Positions 21,546 to 32,480 of a stretch of 64,000 bases of DNA are shown piece by piece. The stretch is from positions 27,785,489 to 27,849,488 of the forward strand of contig OY759224.1 in assembly GCA_963662175.1 (NCBI GenBank), read 5' to 3'. Each line of letters starts with the position of its first letter. The stretch's first letter is position 1. The notes under the pieces were generated by a model, which had not been told where the DNA came from, searched no databases, and saw only the letters and a program-made list of their open reading frames with translations. The stretch comes from Aradus depressus. Taxonomy: Eukaryota; Arthropoda; Insecta; Hemiptera; Aradidae. The position numbers and the translations under genes are program-made.

Positions 21546-21956
21546 ACTAGTAAACTATATAATATATAGTATATTATGTGATCTGGACATAACATGATTT
21601 TCCTATACCAACCACTTTTTTACAGATCACTCTTCTCTCTTGGTTTAAATGGGAGAGCGAATAGTTATCTCGCTTTGGGGAAGTATATATCCAGTGATTA
21701 TTCTAACTGGTAGAAGGTTTCTCCTAGATCCTCTGCTAGTCTCCTGTCTGCAGACAACCCTCGGCTAGATGCAGTGCTGAGGTTCCTTCACCCCGCACTG
21801 ACCCACCCTAACCCACCCCTACAGTCTGCCCTCCCAGACACACTTCCTAGACACTGCAGCTCTCAAACTTCCTAGAGACTATTTCAATTCATTTTTACCA
21901 GACAGCGAAACGGGAAGGGAGATTATTGATTTTCTCAATTTTGAATGTATATAAGG
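21546..21956. other. Unassigned region
   Basis: A CR-like CTTTGGGGAAGTATATATCCAGTGATTA lies at about 21672. The rest (21700-21900) is moderately GC-rich with no ORF. Confidence 0.4.
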
Positions 21957-22058
21957 ATTAGTTATTGTGACTCTTGCCTGGGCTTTAACTATGAGGTCAT
22001 ATCGCCTACTACCAGAGCGCTTATTTGTCCCTCTGGAGGACATGAGGCCGACTATATC
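21957..22058 (-). mobile_element. SINE-A, 3' end only
   Basis: Minus-strand 3' terminal 100 bp (GGGCTTTAACTATGAGGTCA, AGAGCGC). Tail is ATTAGTTATTGTGACTC-like, the ACTA type. Confidence 0.85.
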
Positions 22059-22629
22059 TTTAGCAATAGCCATTGTGGCAAAACTCACCTTTTCCCCTAC
22101 TTGCAGTCATGTTTTCCCCCATTGCTGTAAAGATCATGAAAAGGCTATTCCTGGATTGGGGGAGGATATATTTTTAATATGACCGATCTTCCTTATGAAG
22201 TATTCTATGAAGACCTAAATCTAGAAAATTAATAATAGACCCTCCCCCATGGTCACTAGTAAAAGAAACTTTTTATCCCTGATCCAGACTGATTAAAGCC
22301 GGAGTTTTGAAAAGCCTCGTCCTCCCTCTCTGGTTATACCAAATTTTCTTTGTGGGCAGTGTTTTTCAATTTTTGTTAAGGAACATATTTTATCTTAGAT
22401 TTCTCTACCTCAGCGAAAAATAGAGGATCACAGGATTACTTTTGCTGAAATACTCTTTGAAAGGTTACCTTAAACTCTGTTCTCCTACTTTTCGTAAATT
22501 GGTGAAAATTAGCAAATAAAAAGTTGTCTTTGTATCAACGACAATGTACATACTTCTGCAGCTCAAATTAATTCTAACCAACAATGTTCTCCTAAAATCC
22601 TTATAATTTCTTAAATATATTTTTCCAGG

Positions 22630-23375
22630 CCTCATCTCTTCCTCCTCAACACCAGACGGCGTCTTCTGCACTTCCTGAACGCCAGAAATCGTCAACTGCT
22701 TCTCCTAAACACCAGACGAAGTCCACTGCACCTCCTCAACACCAGACGGAGTCAACTGCACTTCCCGAAGGCCAGAAAACGTCAGCTGCTCCTTCTGCAC
22801 ACCTAATGGAGTCTACTCCACCTCTACAACATCAGACGGAGTCTACTGCACCTCCTGAAGGCCAGAAAACATCAACAGCTCCTTCTCCACACCTAATGGA
22901 GTCTACTCCACCTCCTCAACACCAGACGGAGTCTACTGCACCTCCTGAACGCCAGAAAACATCAACTGCTCCTCCTCAACACTATACAAAGTCTACTGCA
23001 CTTCCCGAACGCCAGAAAACGTCAGCTGCTCCTCCTCAACACCTAATGGAGTCCACTCCACCTCCACAACATCAGACGGAGTCTACTTCACCTCCTGAAG
23101 GCCAGAAAACATCAACAGCTCCTCCTCAACACTATACGAAGTCTACTGCACTTCCCGAACGCCAGAAAACTTCACCTGCTCCTTCTCCACACCTAATGGA
23201 GTCTACTGCACCTCCTGAACGCCAGAAAACGTCAGCTGCTACTCCTCAACACCAGACGGACTCAACACCGCTTACCCTTTCTGACCTTGACAACTCAACA
23301 TTGCCCATATGGAAAAGCGCTTATATTCTGATCGGAAATTCTTATTCTAGACCTGACTACAGAGCTGATGGATGA
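22630..23375 (+). CDS. Candidate last exon: Thr/Pro/Ser/Gln-rich tandem-repeat protein
   Basis: A frame runs from 22630 to a stop at 23373-23375 without interruption (about 248 codons; ATG-initiated part 22806-23375 is 189 codons). It consists of about 11 diverged units of about 20 residues alternating HQTESTAPPERQKTSTAPP and HLMESTPPP types, then a non-repeat end, DLDNSTLPIWKSAYILIGNS. A polypyrimidine-like ATATATTTTTCCAG at 22616-22629 directly upstream is a plausible splice acceptor, and an in-frame stop lies at about 22586, so an exon start at 22630 is reasonable. No signal peptide, membrane segment or known domain is visible; low-complexity mucin-like or disordered protein is possible. 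Most of it is duplicated in inverted orientation at 25134-25653. It could also be a fortuitous frame in a 60-bp minisatellite. Confidence 0.4.
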
Positions 23376-25653
23376 AGTAAATGCATCAAGTGCATTAGTG
23401 TTATTTAATTTTGTCTCCCCCAGCCGCACAATGAAGGGAGAGAGGGGTGCATAGAAGACCTAAATTGAAGGGGAGCAGTGCAGGTTCAGTGCCTGAGGGA
23501 TCTTTGGACCAGTCTGTTGCAATAAGAAGACTCATCTCTCTCAAGCTTCACCAATTGCAATCACGTTCTCCAAGTCTTACTCCATTGATCGCATTAACGT
23601 TGTCCTAATGTAAAGCCTTTCCATGCCATCATGACCCTAACCACGCTTATCATAAACTTCAAAGATTATTCATCTTTCTTTCTTCTTCATAATATTTAGC
23701 GTTAAAAGACCTTTTCCCTTTTTATTGTTTTCATGATGTCTGTCTATAGTTATTCGTAGTTAAGTAGCGTAAGATGTGTCATCATCGCCTACAACTTAAG
23801 ACAAACATGACACAATCACACCTTGTTCCTAGTTCAGGGGCTTAGGAACGATAGGGTGGAAGAAAGAAGTTTTTGTAGTTCCAATGGGATTTTGGACACA
23901 TAAAATTTCGTATGAATACATTCATTCTTTCGGCAAGTTTTGTGTTAAGCTTCAAACCGAATGCCCCTCATTCTTTGGCTCAAAATTAATAGATGTCGTT
24001 GTTAGAAGGTTTGGGATTCACAAATAAAAATTTCGTGTCAAATCATTCATTTTATCGAGTGTTATCGTGTTCACGGAGACACTGTGGTAATAAAAAGGCT
24101 TTAAGACTTGAGCCAAAAATAAGTGTTAAATAAAACGAAATAAATAATAATTAGATAAATAATCAATGAAATTAAACAAATAATGAAAAATAATAATTAA
24201 ATAAACGATAAAATTATGATAATTAAAACAAAAAAAATAATTAACCCTCCTAGTACTCGGAGGGTTAATTATTTTTTTTGTTTTAATTATCATAATTTTA
24301 TCGTTTATTTAATTATTATTTTTCATTATTTGTTTAATTTCATTGATTATTTATCTAATTATTATTTATTTCGTTTTATTTAACACTTATTTTTGGCTCA
24401 AGTCTTAAAGCCTTTTTATTACCACAGTGTCTCCGTGAACACGATAACACTCGATAAAATGAATGATTTGACACGAAATTTTTATTTGTGAATCCCAAAC
24501 CTTCTAACAACGACATCTATTAATTTTGAGCCAAAGAATGAGGGGCATTCGGTTTGAAGCTTAACACAAAACTTGCCGAAAGAATGAATGTATTCATACG
24601 AAATTTTATGTGTCCAAAATCCCATTGGAACTACAAAAACTTCTTTCTTCCACCCTATCGTTCCTAAGCCCCTGAACTAGGAACAAGGTGTGATTGTGTC
24701 ATGTTTGTCTTAAGTTGTAGGCGATGATGACACATCTTACGCTACTTAACTACGAATAACTATAGACAGACATCATGAAAACAATAAAAAGGGAAAAGGT
24801 CTTTTAACGCTAAATATTATGAAGAAGAAAGAAAGATGAATAATCTTTGAAGTTTATGATAAGCGTGGTTAGGGTCATGATGGCATGGAAAGGCTTTACA
24901 TTAGGACAACGTTAATGCGATCAATGGAGTAAGACTTGGAGAACGTGATTGCAATTGGTGAAGCTTGAGAGAGATGAGTCTTCTTATTGCAACAGACTGG
25001 TCCAAAGATCCCTCAGGCACTGAACCTGCACTGCTCCCCTTCAATTTAGGTCTTCTATGCACCCCTCTCTCCCTTCATTGTGCGGCTGGGGGAGACAAAA
25101 TTAAATAACACTAATGCACTTGATGCATTTACTTCATCCATCAGCTCTGTAGTCAGGTCTAGAATAAGAATTTCCGATCAGAATATAAGCGCTTTTCCAT
25201 ATGGGCAATGTTGAGTTGTCAAGGTCAGAAAGGGTAAGCGGTGTTGAGTCCGTCTGGTGTTGAGGAGTAGCAGCTGACGTTTTCTGGCGTTCAGGAGGTG
25301 CAGTAGACTCCATTAGGTGTGGAGAAGGAGCAGGTGAAGTTTTCTGGCGTTCGGGAAGTGCAGTAGACTTCGTATAGTGTTGAGGAGGAGCTGTTGATGT
25401 TTTCTGGCCTTCAGGAGGTGAAGTAGACTCCGTCTGATGTTGTGGAGGTGGAGTGGACTCCATTAGGTGTTGAGGAGGAGCAGCTGACGTTTTCTGGCGT
25501 TCGGGAAGTGCAGTAGACTTTGTATAGTGTTGAGGAGGAGCAGTTGATGTTTTCTGGCGTTCAGGAGGTGCAGTAGACTCCGTCTGGTGTTGAGGAGGTG
25601 GAGTAGACTCCATTAGGTGTGGAGAAGGAGCTGTTGATGTTTTCTGGCCTTCA
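22856..25653. repeat. Giant palindrome: two 1,395-bp arms, 8-bp spacer
   Basis: Arms 22856-24250 and 24259-25653 around the spacer TAGTACTC. Every position pair checked fits x + y = 48509 with no indel and no mismatch found, so identity is at or near 100 percent. The arms hold most of the Thr/Pro-rich ORF, about 400 bp of unassigned DNA, a CR fragment (23860-24080) and an AT-rich inner end. The outer junctions are abrupt. Either a very recent inverted duplication or a sequencing/assembly fold-back. Confidence 0.97.
25134..25653 (-). pseudogene. Inverted, 5'-truncated copy of the Thr/Pro-rich ORF
   Basis: Same 159 C-terminal codons as 22899-23375, ending in the same stop. Upstream it is cut at the palindrome boundary (25653) inside a repeat unit, and no splice acceptor precedes it. 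Confidence 0.85.
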
Positions 25654-25988
25654 TGCAGACCCCAACACGGTATTCATAATCTAACTGCTGTGGAAGGGAC
25701 GAAATAACCTGAAACATTGTGAAAAGATCTTTTATATATTCGACAATTGTTATAACACTTTATTCTGATACAATTACGTTGTGTAGTGGTACATTTACAT
25801 TTAACTTCTAAGGAACATGAAATATTGAGAATAACAGATGAACATTTTCACTTTTCACTTTTACTTAGACATAATTTGCCTAAGTTTTTCCATAGAATGA
25901 TAACTAATGTTACAAATAAAACTGCACCACGTTGCATCACATAAAAATATACGTTTATAATATATAGGTATTCTGTAAATGACCATTC

Positions 25989-26498
25989 TCACTCCTCCGA
26001 CCCTGAATTATCGCTCTCTTCAAAACATTGTAAACATGAACGAATAATTTTTTCATGGTCTTTGCATATCGGGTTGTGGTACTTGAAACACGAGTAATTG
26101 GTTTTTCTGTCCTTTTGAAGATCACACAAGTAGCACCGTCTCTTTTTGGGATGTGGATCTTGGCCAACTCTTTTCCCGACGTATCCATTCCAAATACTAT
26201 CTCCATTTCCAGGCGAAGCTGCTTGCTGATCTTTTTATTGAATACTCTTCGTTTTATTTGTATTTATTTGAGTCTCTGCAAGGGAATAAGCTAGTGTTTT
26301 CAAGAAATCGGCTCGTGGGTATTTTTTTCCGGATAATGTGTACAATACATAACTATTCACACCAGTAACTATAAACTCGTCGTCCTCTACATCATCATTT
26401 GATAGAATCTCGTCGTTGACTTCGCTGGTGGAGTCTTCCAAACCAGATGGGTCCTCTACCCTTGCCTGTCTATCTAGTTCAGCCTGGAATCTAGCCAT
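25989..26498 (-). pseudogene. piggyBac transposase, internally deleted
   Basis: Read on the minus strand from MARFQAELDRQARVEDPSGL (26498 down) through an acidic stretch (SNDDVEDDEF) straight into VNSYVLYTLSGKK and FLKTLAYSL, a stop codon TAA at 26235-26237, then in the same frame KKRRCYLCDLQKDRKTNYSC, FKYHNPICKDHEK and SCLQCFEESDN before the final stop at 25989-25991. The last part is the C-terminal cysteine-rich zinc-binding domain of piggyBac transposases (C-x2-C, C-x3-H-x3-C, C-x2-C). The NSY block is the region just after the catalytic core. The whole DDD catalytic core is missing, so about 170 codons remain of a usual 550-600. TTTATGTGCAG just before the ATG could be a splice acceptor. 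Confidence 0.82.
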
Positions 26499-26926
26499 CT
26501 GCACATAAATTGTGAACAGGTTTGTTGAGGAAACATGCAATTGAATAATTGTGTTAAAATTAGAGATGTTTTCGCCAGAGATCTTGTGGAAGTTCATTGT
26601 AAATACTAATGAATAAAAAACTTAAAAACAAGTCAAAAAATCCCACTTTATTTATATGAACACAATATATTTCACTCGTTAGAGCATTCTCAAGTGTACA
26701 GACAGATACAGACTAATGACGGGGAGGGGGGGGGGGGGCGTGGAGGGGTAGGAGGGGAAGAGTGAGGGAGGGTGACAGAACAGGAGGGGAGGGGGGGGCT
26801 AACATACTATACTAAAAAATAAGTCAGAAAAAATTAAAATTAATAAATCTCAATATTAACCTAATTAAACATTTCACAATATAAACCTATTAAATATGAA
26901 CAGAGCATAATAAAAGTTAGCCAAGT

Positions 26927-27332
26927 CTATCTTGGCAGTTTCAAATTGAGGAGGGGGGAATGATTTAAGTCAGTTTGTTCGTTGAGTAGTTTGTAATGTG
27001 TGTCTTTGTTGTATTTGTTGATTTCCATGGCTTCTAACAGAGATAACTCCCTTCCTTTAGAAGCCAAGTGTAGTATATTGGGTTTATGTGGGTCTTTGGG
27101 TTGATGCGCTGTTTCTGTGAGATGTCTGTAGAATGTGGAGTTATTCGAGGCTGTCTGTTTGAGGTGTTCCTTGTATCTTATGTTAAAGGTCCTTCCTGTG
27201 TGTCCAATGTATATAGAATTGCAATCATTGCATGGAATACTGTATACCCCACTTCTCTCCAGTATGTCTGTCCTGTCCTTGGCGTTGAAGATCAATTTTC
27301 CCAGAGATTTGGGTGATGAGTAGGTTGTATAG
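26927..27332 (-). pseudogene. GIY-YIG endonuclease domain of a Penelope-like element
   Basis: The minus frame 27364-26927 (145 codons) has SLGKLIFNAKDRTDILERSG, then GVY at residues 39-41, CNDC (45-48), YIG at 52-54 (SIYIGHTGR), Arg63 and His67 in RYKEH, and LLEAMEINKY with Glu111/Glu114 as the likely metal-binding acid. The CxxC between the GIY and YIG parts is characteristic of Penelope-like endonucleases, which nick the target for insertion. The first residues (about 1-18) come from the mirrored arm and are not original. The frame ends normally at a stop (LLNLKLPR). With no RT attached it cannot be autonomous. Confidence 0.9.
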
Positions 27333-27428
27333 ATGTTGTGTCTGCTATACAACCTACACATCACCCAAATCTCTGGGAAAATTGATCTTCAACGCCAAGG
27401 ACTATATAGTCTGTATCTGTCTGTACAC

Positions 27429-27458
27429 TTGAGAATGCTCTAACGAGTGAAATATATT
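27429..27458 (+). ncRNA. Degenerate hammerhead-like motif H5 in the Penelope terminal repeat
   Basis: TTGAGAA in place of CTGANGA, extra T, stem II GCTC/GAGT with TAAC loop, GAAA (27449-27452), self-complementary ATATAT, T. Two core positions deviate, so it is probably inactive. It ties the hammerhead-like palindromes to an element with a Penelope endonuclease. The mirror copy is at about 26667-26700 on the minus strand. Confidence 0.5.
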
Positions 27459-27892
27459 GTGTTCATATAAATAAAGTGGGATTTTTTGACTTGTTTTTAA
27501 GTTTTTTATTCATTAGAATTGTGTTTAAATTTTTGATGTAAAACAAAAACTAAAGGATTTTTGAAAATGAAATGCATGCAAAAATATTTTTTCATTCTAA
27601 AATAGTGTACCAGGCGGGGTTTGACCAGACCCCACAGCCATAACACAAAATACTAGGTGGGGTACGCTGGGACCCCGACTACAACTCTCTAAGAAGTTGT
27701 GGAAATAAAAAGTGTTACATACCTCTGACAAACTTGTGGGCTCGTCCACGTGTAGAGCGATATTAAGAAGGTAGCTAGCTACTCAAGGCCACAGAGAATT
27801 CTGAAAACATGGCTCATGCTCAGACACAAACAAAGGGTAGAGGAGTCTGCCTGGACCCCACCTTGTACCCACCCCAGTACACAGAAGGTTAA

Positions 27893-28214
27893 ATAAACAA
27901 TAAGAATTATCACATTTCCTGTAGAAATTTTATCTCTTTTCTTTTACTAACTTCGCTAAACAATTCCCTTTGATTAGTTCTTCATCTCTCTATTTTCGCA
28001 TTAGTCAACATCAATTATCTCAAATTAATAAAGTTATTTATTTATTTATCCCAATCTTCCTCCACTATAGCTCTAATTTATTTTTTTTTGTATTTTTTTT
28101 TTTTTTTTGTAAGTCATACTGATACTTTATTTCATTGCTCCCTTTTATTTTTGACTCTGTATGTATTTATTCTTAGGGGAATAAAGAATAAATTTTCATT
28201 CCATTCATTTCATT
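27893..28214. repeat. Retroposon-like 3' end
   Basis: TGATACTTTATTTCATTG, then AATAAAGAATAAATTTTC and (ATTTC)n to 28214, similar to the tail of LINE V at 1939-1963. Poly(T) runs at 28080-28110. No ORF. Confidence 0.4.
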
Positions 28215-28360
28215 TCACATAAACACACATAGACACAGACTTTTTTTTGCCATATTTGCAATCTGGGGTCGAAAAACATGAAATTCCGTTGAAAACTCTG
28301 CATCGAATTTTTTACCGATTACATAACTTCCCCAATACTTTGTATAGCTTAGGAAATAAA
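28215..28360. repeat. CR composite repeat fragment
   Basis: CACATAGACACAGAC, AAACATGAAATTCCGTTGAAAAC, CCGATTACATAACTTCCCC, CTTTGTATAGCTTAGGAAA. Confidence 0.7.
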
Positions 28361-28816
28361 ATAACAAAAAATTTATAAACAGTACTGTTTATACTAATCA
28401 AATATGGTTTATACCAATCTCCCAATAACCTCTTAGAGGAACCCGTATAACAATTTTGTTCTTCTCTGTGTGTAAGTGGCAGTAAAAATTGATAGAGGTA
28501 AAATCAACAAAACAACCATTTTTTTTTTTTTTTTTTTTTGTTCAGTCTAACGAAATTGTTATACAATAGTCGTGTGAAACCATCAATCAGTTTTGTATGA
28601 GGGCCAACTGACTGTTTCGGTCAAAGCAGTGTGGGTCCTTTTAGCAGGGTCGAACATAGGACCACTCACGTTTTCCTATAAAATGTGATAATGAAATTAT
28701 TGTTGTTAAATAAAACTAAATAATAATTTAAATAATAAAATTTAATTTAATTTAATAAAATAATAAACAAAAGAATAATAATTTAAACAAAAATGAATAA
28801 ATAATAAACAATAAAT
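28361..28816. other. Unassigned AT-rich region
   Basis: Poly(T) at 28519-28540. AGCAGGGTCGAACATAGGACCACTCAC at about 28648 is the reverse complement of GTGAGTGGTCCTGGGTTCGGCCCTGC at about 29499; the shared GGTTCGA-type block is B-box-like. Confidence 0.4.
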
Positions 28817-29341
28817 TACCATATTTCCTGTAGAAATTTTATAACTGGTCATCTATTTAATTTTGATTTCTACAGTAGTTTCCGAAAAGGGCCCTAAAAA
28901 TATCAATAGTTCAAGACGTGCTATTTTTAAGAAAGTGCACGTATTTTTTAAAAAAATTTCAATAACCAACTTTTTATTTGGATTTCTAAAGAGATGCCAT
29001 TTTAATAATATTAAATCTAATCCAAAGATTTTCAAATTATCTTACTGGCCCAACAGGGAAAATAAATAGAATAGAATTAACGACAACAAATAGTTAAGTT
29101 TAATTTTTTAAATCATCTACATTACAAAATAAAAAAACTAAACATTGAAACAAACAAAAATCAAAAGAAAAATCTTGAAAAATTAAATTCTTAACACTAT
29201 TTCAATCTTTTTTCTGTTTTATATTTTTGGCCATTCTTTAAAATTATGTTATATATTTCTGGGCACATATCATGTACATTTAAACAAACAACAGTACCTT
29301 CTTTCCTGATCAATTTCACCGTAAATTCACTCCTATTTCGT
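28817..29341 (+). repeat. F4 repeat, copy A
   Basis: ACCATATTTCCTGTAGAAATT, then ATTTCTACAGTAGTTTCCGA, AAAAGGGCCCTAAAAA, AGTTCAAGACG, AAATCTAATCCAAAG and TGGCCATTCTTT, CACATATCATGTACATTTAAAC. The same ordered blocks appear in copies B, C and D. Small frames inside (about 68 codons) match nothing known. Confidence 0.75.
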
Positions 29342-29349
29342 TCATAACA

Positions 29350-29351
<2 letters not shown>

Positions 29352-29417
<66 letters not shown>

Positions 29418-29474
29418 CATATATACATGTATATATGTGTATATATATACATGTATATATATATATATATATAG
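29352..29474. repeat. (AT)n microsatellite
   Basis: About 120 bp of alternating AT with a few TATACATGTATA interruptions. It produces a long Ile/Tyr-rich minus frame that is not a gene. Confidence 0.97.
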
Positions 29475-29587
29475 TAACTAAATATCAGACAGGAAAAAGT
29501 GAGTGGTCCTGGGTTCGGCCCTGCTAAATAATAATAAAGGCGCCTCTCTGTATACAATTTTATGACATACCCTATTATGTGCCACTC

Positions 29588-29618
29588 TCGATGACGCTGT
29601 TGTGTTGAAAACCGGTTC
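29588..29618 (+). ncRNA. Degenerate hammerhead-like motif H6, solo
   Basis: TCGATGA, stem II ACGC/GTGT with TGTT loop, GAAA (29607-29610), self-complementary AACCGGTT, C. About 50 bp later it has AAAATAAAACAGTGG and ATTTTATTTC, the same kind of 3' flank as P2. One core base deviates. Confidence 0.4.
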
Positions 29619-29699
29619 TGGTCTAAAATAAAACAGTGGAAAGACAACATATTTTATTTCTATGATAAATCTCGTCCCACAACATCTCACTATCAGATA

Positions 29700-30229
29700 T
29701 ATTTATATTTTAATATTTAGCTCAAAAAGTCCATTGGTTCTGGAGGGAGAGCAACAACTTGATTAATTCGCACTAGGGAAGTACAATCCCGGTAATTTAC
29801 AGACTACTTTTTTCGTAAATATCTCTGTATTTTTTGATCTAACGTACAAATTGGTTCTTAAAACATAAAATTCTCTATAATAAATGTGCAGTTTAACAGC
29901 AAATATTTGTTATCCTTTAGCGGGAACATAATTGGAAATTCACCGCTAAACGTGATTATTGTTACCTGAAAACTTTACAAATGGCGTCGATTTGCTCCTG
30001 ACATTCTCAAACACAATAATATCAATATGAAATGATTTTGTGAGAGGAGAGAGGAAGATAGAATGATCTGTAAGAACTTGGTTAGTATAAGAAAGTCCTG
30101 TGATCCACACATATATATTTTATTGTTAGAGGGGAGGCTTAACAGAAAAATTATAATAACTGCCGTTGTAATGAATGTATTGTCACGAAACTTCATATTG
30201 TGATGTAAACAATTTACATACATTAAGAT
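29700..30229. repeat. CR scraps and AT-rich DNA
   Basis: GGTTCTGGAGGGAGAGCAAC and TCGCACTAGGGAAGTACAATCCCGG (29730-29795) and AATAACTGCCGTTGTAATGAATG (30158-30180) are CR blocks. Confidence 0.55.
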
Positions 30230-30965
30230 TATTAATAGATATATTATAAAATAAATTATTATTATTTGTATAAAAACAGCTGTTAGGAGTGAAGTAACTT
30301 AAATAGTGAATAAATATACAAAGATGGACTAGTCGCATTTTGTTTTAAAACGAAATGTGAACAACCAATGAATGGAGACAAAAGACGACGATCAGCTGTT
30401 TTAAATATTGTGAAACAGTCTAAGGAGAGATGTGGAAGTGAACAGTCTAGAGAGAGTAGTGTTTTTAGGGTTAAGGTGTAGTAAACCATGTAGGAGTGAA
30501 AATAACAGTGAACTTTTATTTATTTATATGTTTATATGCCCAAAATAACATTGAATTGAAGAATGGCCACAATATTTAAAAAGAAAAGAGACTAAAGTAG
30601 ATGTAGAAATTAGTAAGATTTTTATTGTAATTTGATTTTTTGATTTCATTTATAATGTAAGTTTAGATAAATAAACACAATATTTGGTCTCATATTCTAC
30701 GCTATTCATTTCCCTGTGAACCCAGTAAGATTATTTATATCTTTTTGGATTAGATTGAACATTTTTTTTGAAAATTTAGGAAAACAATATGGCATCTCAT
30801 TATATTTAGAAAAAATTCAAATGAAATAATTATTAATTGCATTTTTTTTTTTAATTTCTCTATCTTGAACTTTCAATATTTTTTAGGGCTCTTTTCGTAA
30901 ATTACTGTAGAAATCAAAATTTAGTAGAAGACCAACTATAATTTCTACAGGTAATGTGGTAACTT
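30230..30965 (-). repeat. F4 repeat, copy B
   Basis: Minus-strand F4: GGCTCTTTTCGTAAATTACTG, AAATCAAAATTTAGTAGAAGACC, and on the 5' side TGCCCAAAATAACATTGAA, AGTCTAGAGAGAGTAGTG, which match copy D at 63900-64000. Confidence 0.75.
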
Positions 30966-31440
30966 AATTAATATTTATTATTTGTTTATTTATTATTAAT
31001 TTAATTAATTTTATTATTTATATATTTATTTCATTTAACATCTTTTATTAATTATTACAAAATACAAAGCCATATGAGGACGACACCTATTAATATGCAG
31101 CGGACTGTTGATTGGTGGAGTACCTTCCACTGACCTACAGAGATGAGTGGATGGTTCTGGGCAAGGAAAGAAAGTCAATGAAGGGCCTACAGACTGAGCA
31201 GATATTGATCAAAAACAGACGAAGAAGGCAAGGAGGGCGTCGCACTGCGGCCTCTTCCTGACTGCCTGCAGGTCGCTAGCTGCTTCAATTATCAAAAAAC
31301 AGGTGGTTACCTTTGGATAGATCACACTGCAACAGGTCTCCTAAGAGATTGTTCTAAAACTGCATAGTCAAACTCAATACCAACGTAATCTATCCACATA
31401 TTGTATTAAATCAATATTCTGTGCTAATAATGAAAAAGTA
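30966..31440. other. AT-rich spacer and unassigned DNA
   Basis: 31070-31110 has GACGACACCTATTAATATGCAG, a CR scrap. 31120-31380 is moderately GC-rich and unrecognised. Confidence 0.4.
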
Positions 31441-31786
31441 TAGGTTAGGTTAGGTTTTATGATTCATGCCCGGGCTTTAACTACGAGGTCATATCGCCTA
31501 CTACCAGAGCGCTCTTTCGTAACTCTGGTTGACATGAGCCCGACTCTACTGTGGGAGTCCTACATTTTGCCTACCCTAAATTTCTATTCACCTAGGGCAA
31601 GGATCTTTAACGAGTACCTTACATCGTGCAGGCTCGGGACCATCACTTAACGTCCCATCCGAAGGACGGCGTGCTTAAACTTATTTTACCTCCCAGATAA
31701 AATAAACTAAGGGCCTCGGTCGGGTTTCGAACCCACGTTCTTGAGCTCAGTAGGCAAGCACACATACCACTGAGCTACCGGAGCCC
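31441..31786 (-). mobile_element. SINE-A, full length
   Basis: Complete minus-strand copy from (TTAGG)n-type tail to CGGTAGCTCAGTGGTATGTG head. Flanked by AAAAAGTATA at 31431-31441 and just after 31786, a 10-bp duplication. Confidence 0.93.
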
Positions 31787-31859
31787 TCTAAAAAAGTATA
31801 TAAATAATAATTAAATAAACAAAATTAATAATAATTAAAACAAAAAGTAGTGGTTTTTT

Positions 31860-32480
31860 ATTTTACCTATTGATTTTCAGCCAAATCGACCAATGGGAGG
31901 AGGGGGATTATGGGAAAGGCTTAAAAAAAATCTATTACCTGCCGATAGAATGTATGTATCGACATGAAATTTCATATTTGTTGTCAAAACCCAATGAAGA
32001 CATAACCTGTCCAATTTCAATGTTATCGGCAATGGGGGTTCAGGGGAGGAATTCAAAAACTCTAATAACTACCGGTGTAATGAATATATTGACACAAACC
32101 TTAGCATGAGGATTTGGCGCTTGAGTATGCGCAAACGGTACTGTTTTTGGAGGGAGGTGGGGGAAAGTTAATTGATTAATTCATTCTCAAGTACCTACAT
32201 AGCCGGTGATTCACCAAAGATTTTATTTATTTATTTTTTTACATATTATATCGGTAGTTGTTAGGGTTTTTGAATTGAGCTTCCTCTGATCCTCTCATCC
32301 GTTCGGCCGATTTAACTGAAAATTAATAGGTTTCGTCCTTGTGGGGTTCTGCATACACATATGAAATAGTATGTTGATGTATTCATTCTACAGACAGGAA
32401 TTTCTCTTCAAAATCATGATATTCCGGTGAAATCACAACTTCGAATTTCCGATCGATTACATACGTTCGCTGGGGAAGTA
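31860..32480. repeat. CR composite repeats, two adjacent in opposite orientation
   Basis: 31870-32215 runs from AGCCAAATCGACC to CATAGCCGGTGATTCACCAAAG. 32240-32480 has the opposite order, TATCGGTAGTTGTTAGGG to ACATACGTTCGCTGGGGAAG. They meet at a T-rich spacer. Confidence 0.75.

Larger units (their letters stand above)
26604..27516 (-). mobile_element. Penelope-like element (EN+) with inverted terminal repeats
   Basis: Inverted ends of about 120 bp: left from CTAATGAATAAAAAACTTAA (26605 on) to GAGCATTCTCAAGTGTACAG, right the reverse complement ending 27516. The internal part encodes a GIY-YIG endonuclease on the minus strand. At 27280-27403 about 58 bp of the endonuclease start is itself mirrored (centre about 27338) and then jumps directly to the right terminal repeat, so this is a fold-back with the right arm mostly deleted. 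The reverse-transcriptase part is absent. A G-rich stretch (26722-26800) lies between the left repeat and the ORF stop. Confidence 0.85.
25654..27888 (-). mobile_element. Decayed piggyBac element
   Basis: The minus-strand 5' end is at 27888: TTAA (27889-27892) followed inward by CCTTCTGTGTACTGGGG and GGTACAAGGTGGGGTCC, a GC-rich terminus of piggyBac style. GGGGT...ACCCC short inverted motifs recur at 27612-27680. The coding remnant is at 25989-26498 and a Penelope-like element sits in the leader (26604-27516). The 3' terminus and second TTAA are not found; the giant palindrome cuts in at 25653. Confidence 0.55.

Noticed and set aside
24470..24650. Separate CR repeat copy in the right palindrome arm
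   Set aside because: It is the exact mirror of 23860-24040 and not an independent insertion.
29342..29690. 102- and 70-codon minus frames
   Set aside because: The first is the (AT)n microsatellite read as Ile/Tyr; the second overlaps it and the H6 region without any motif.
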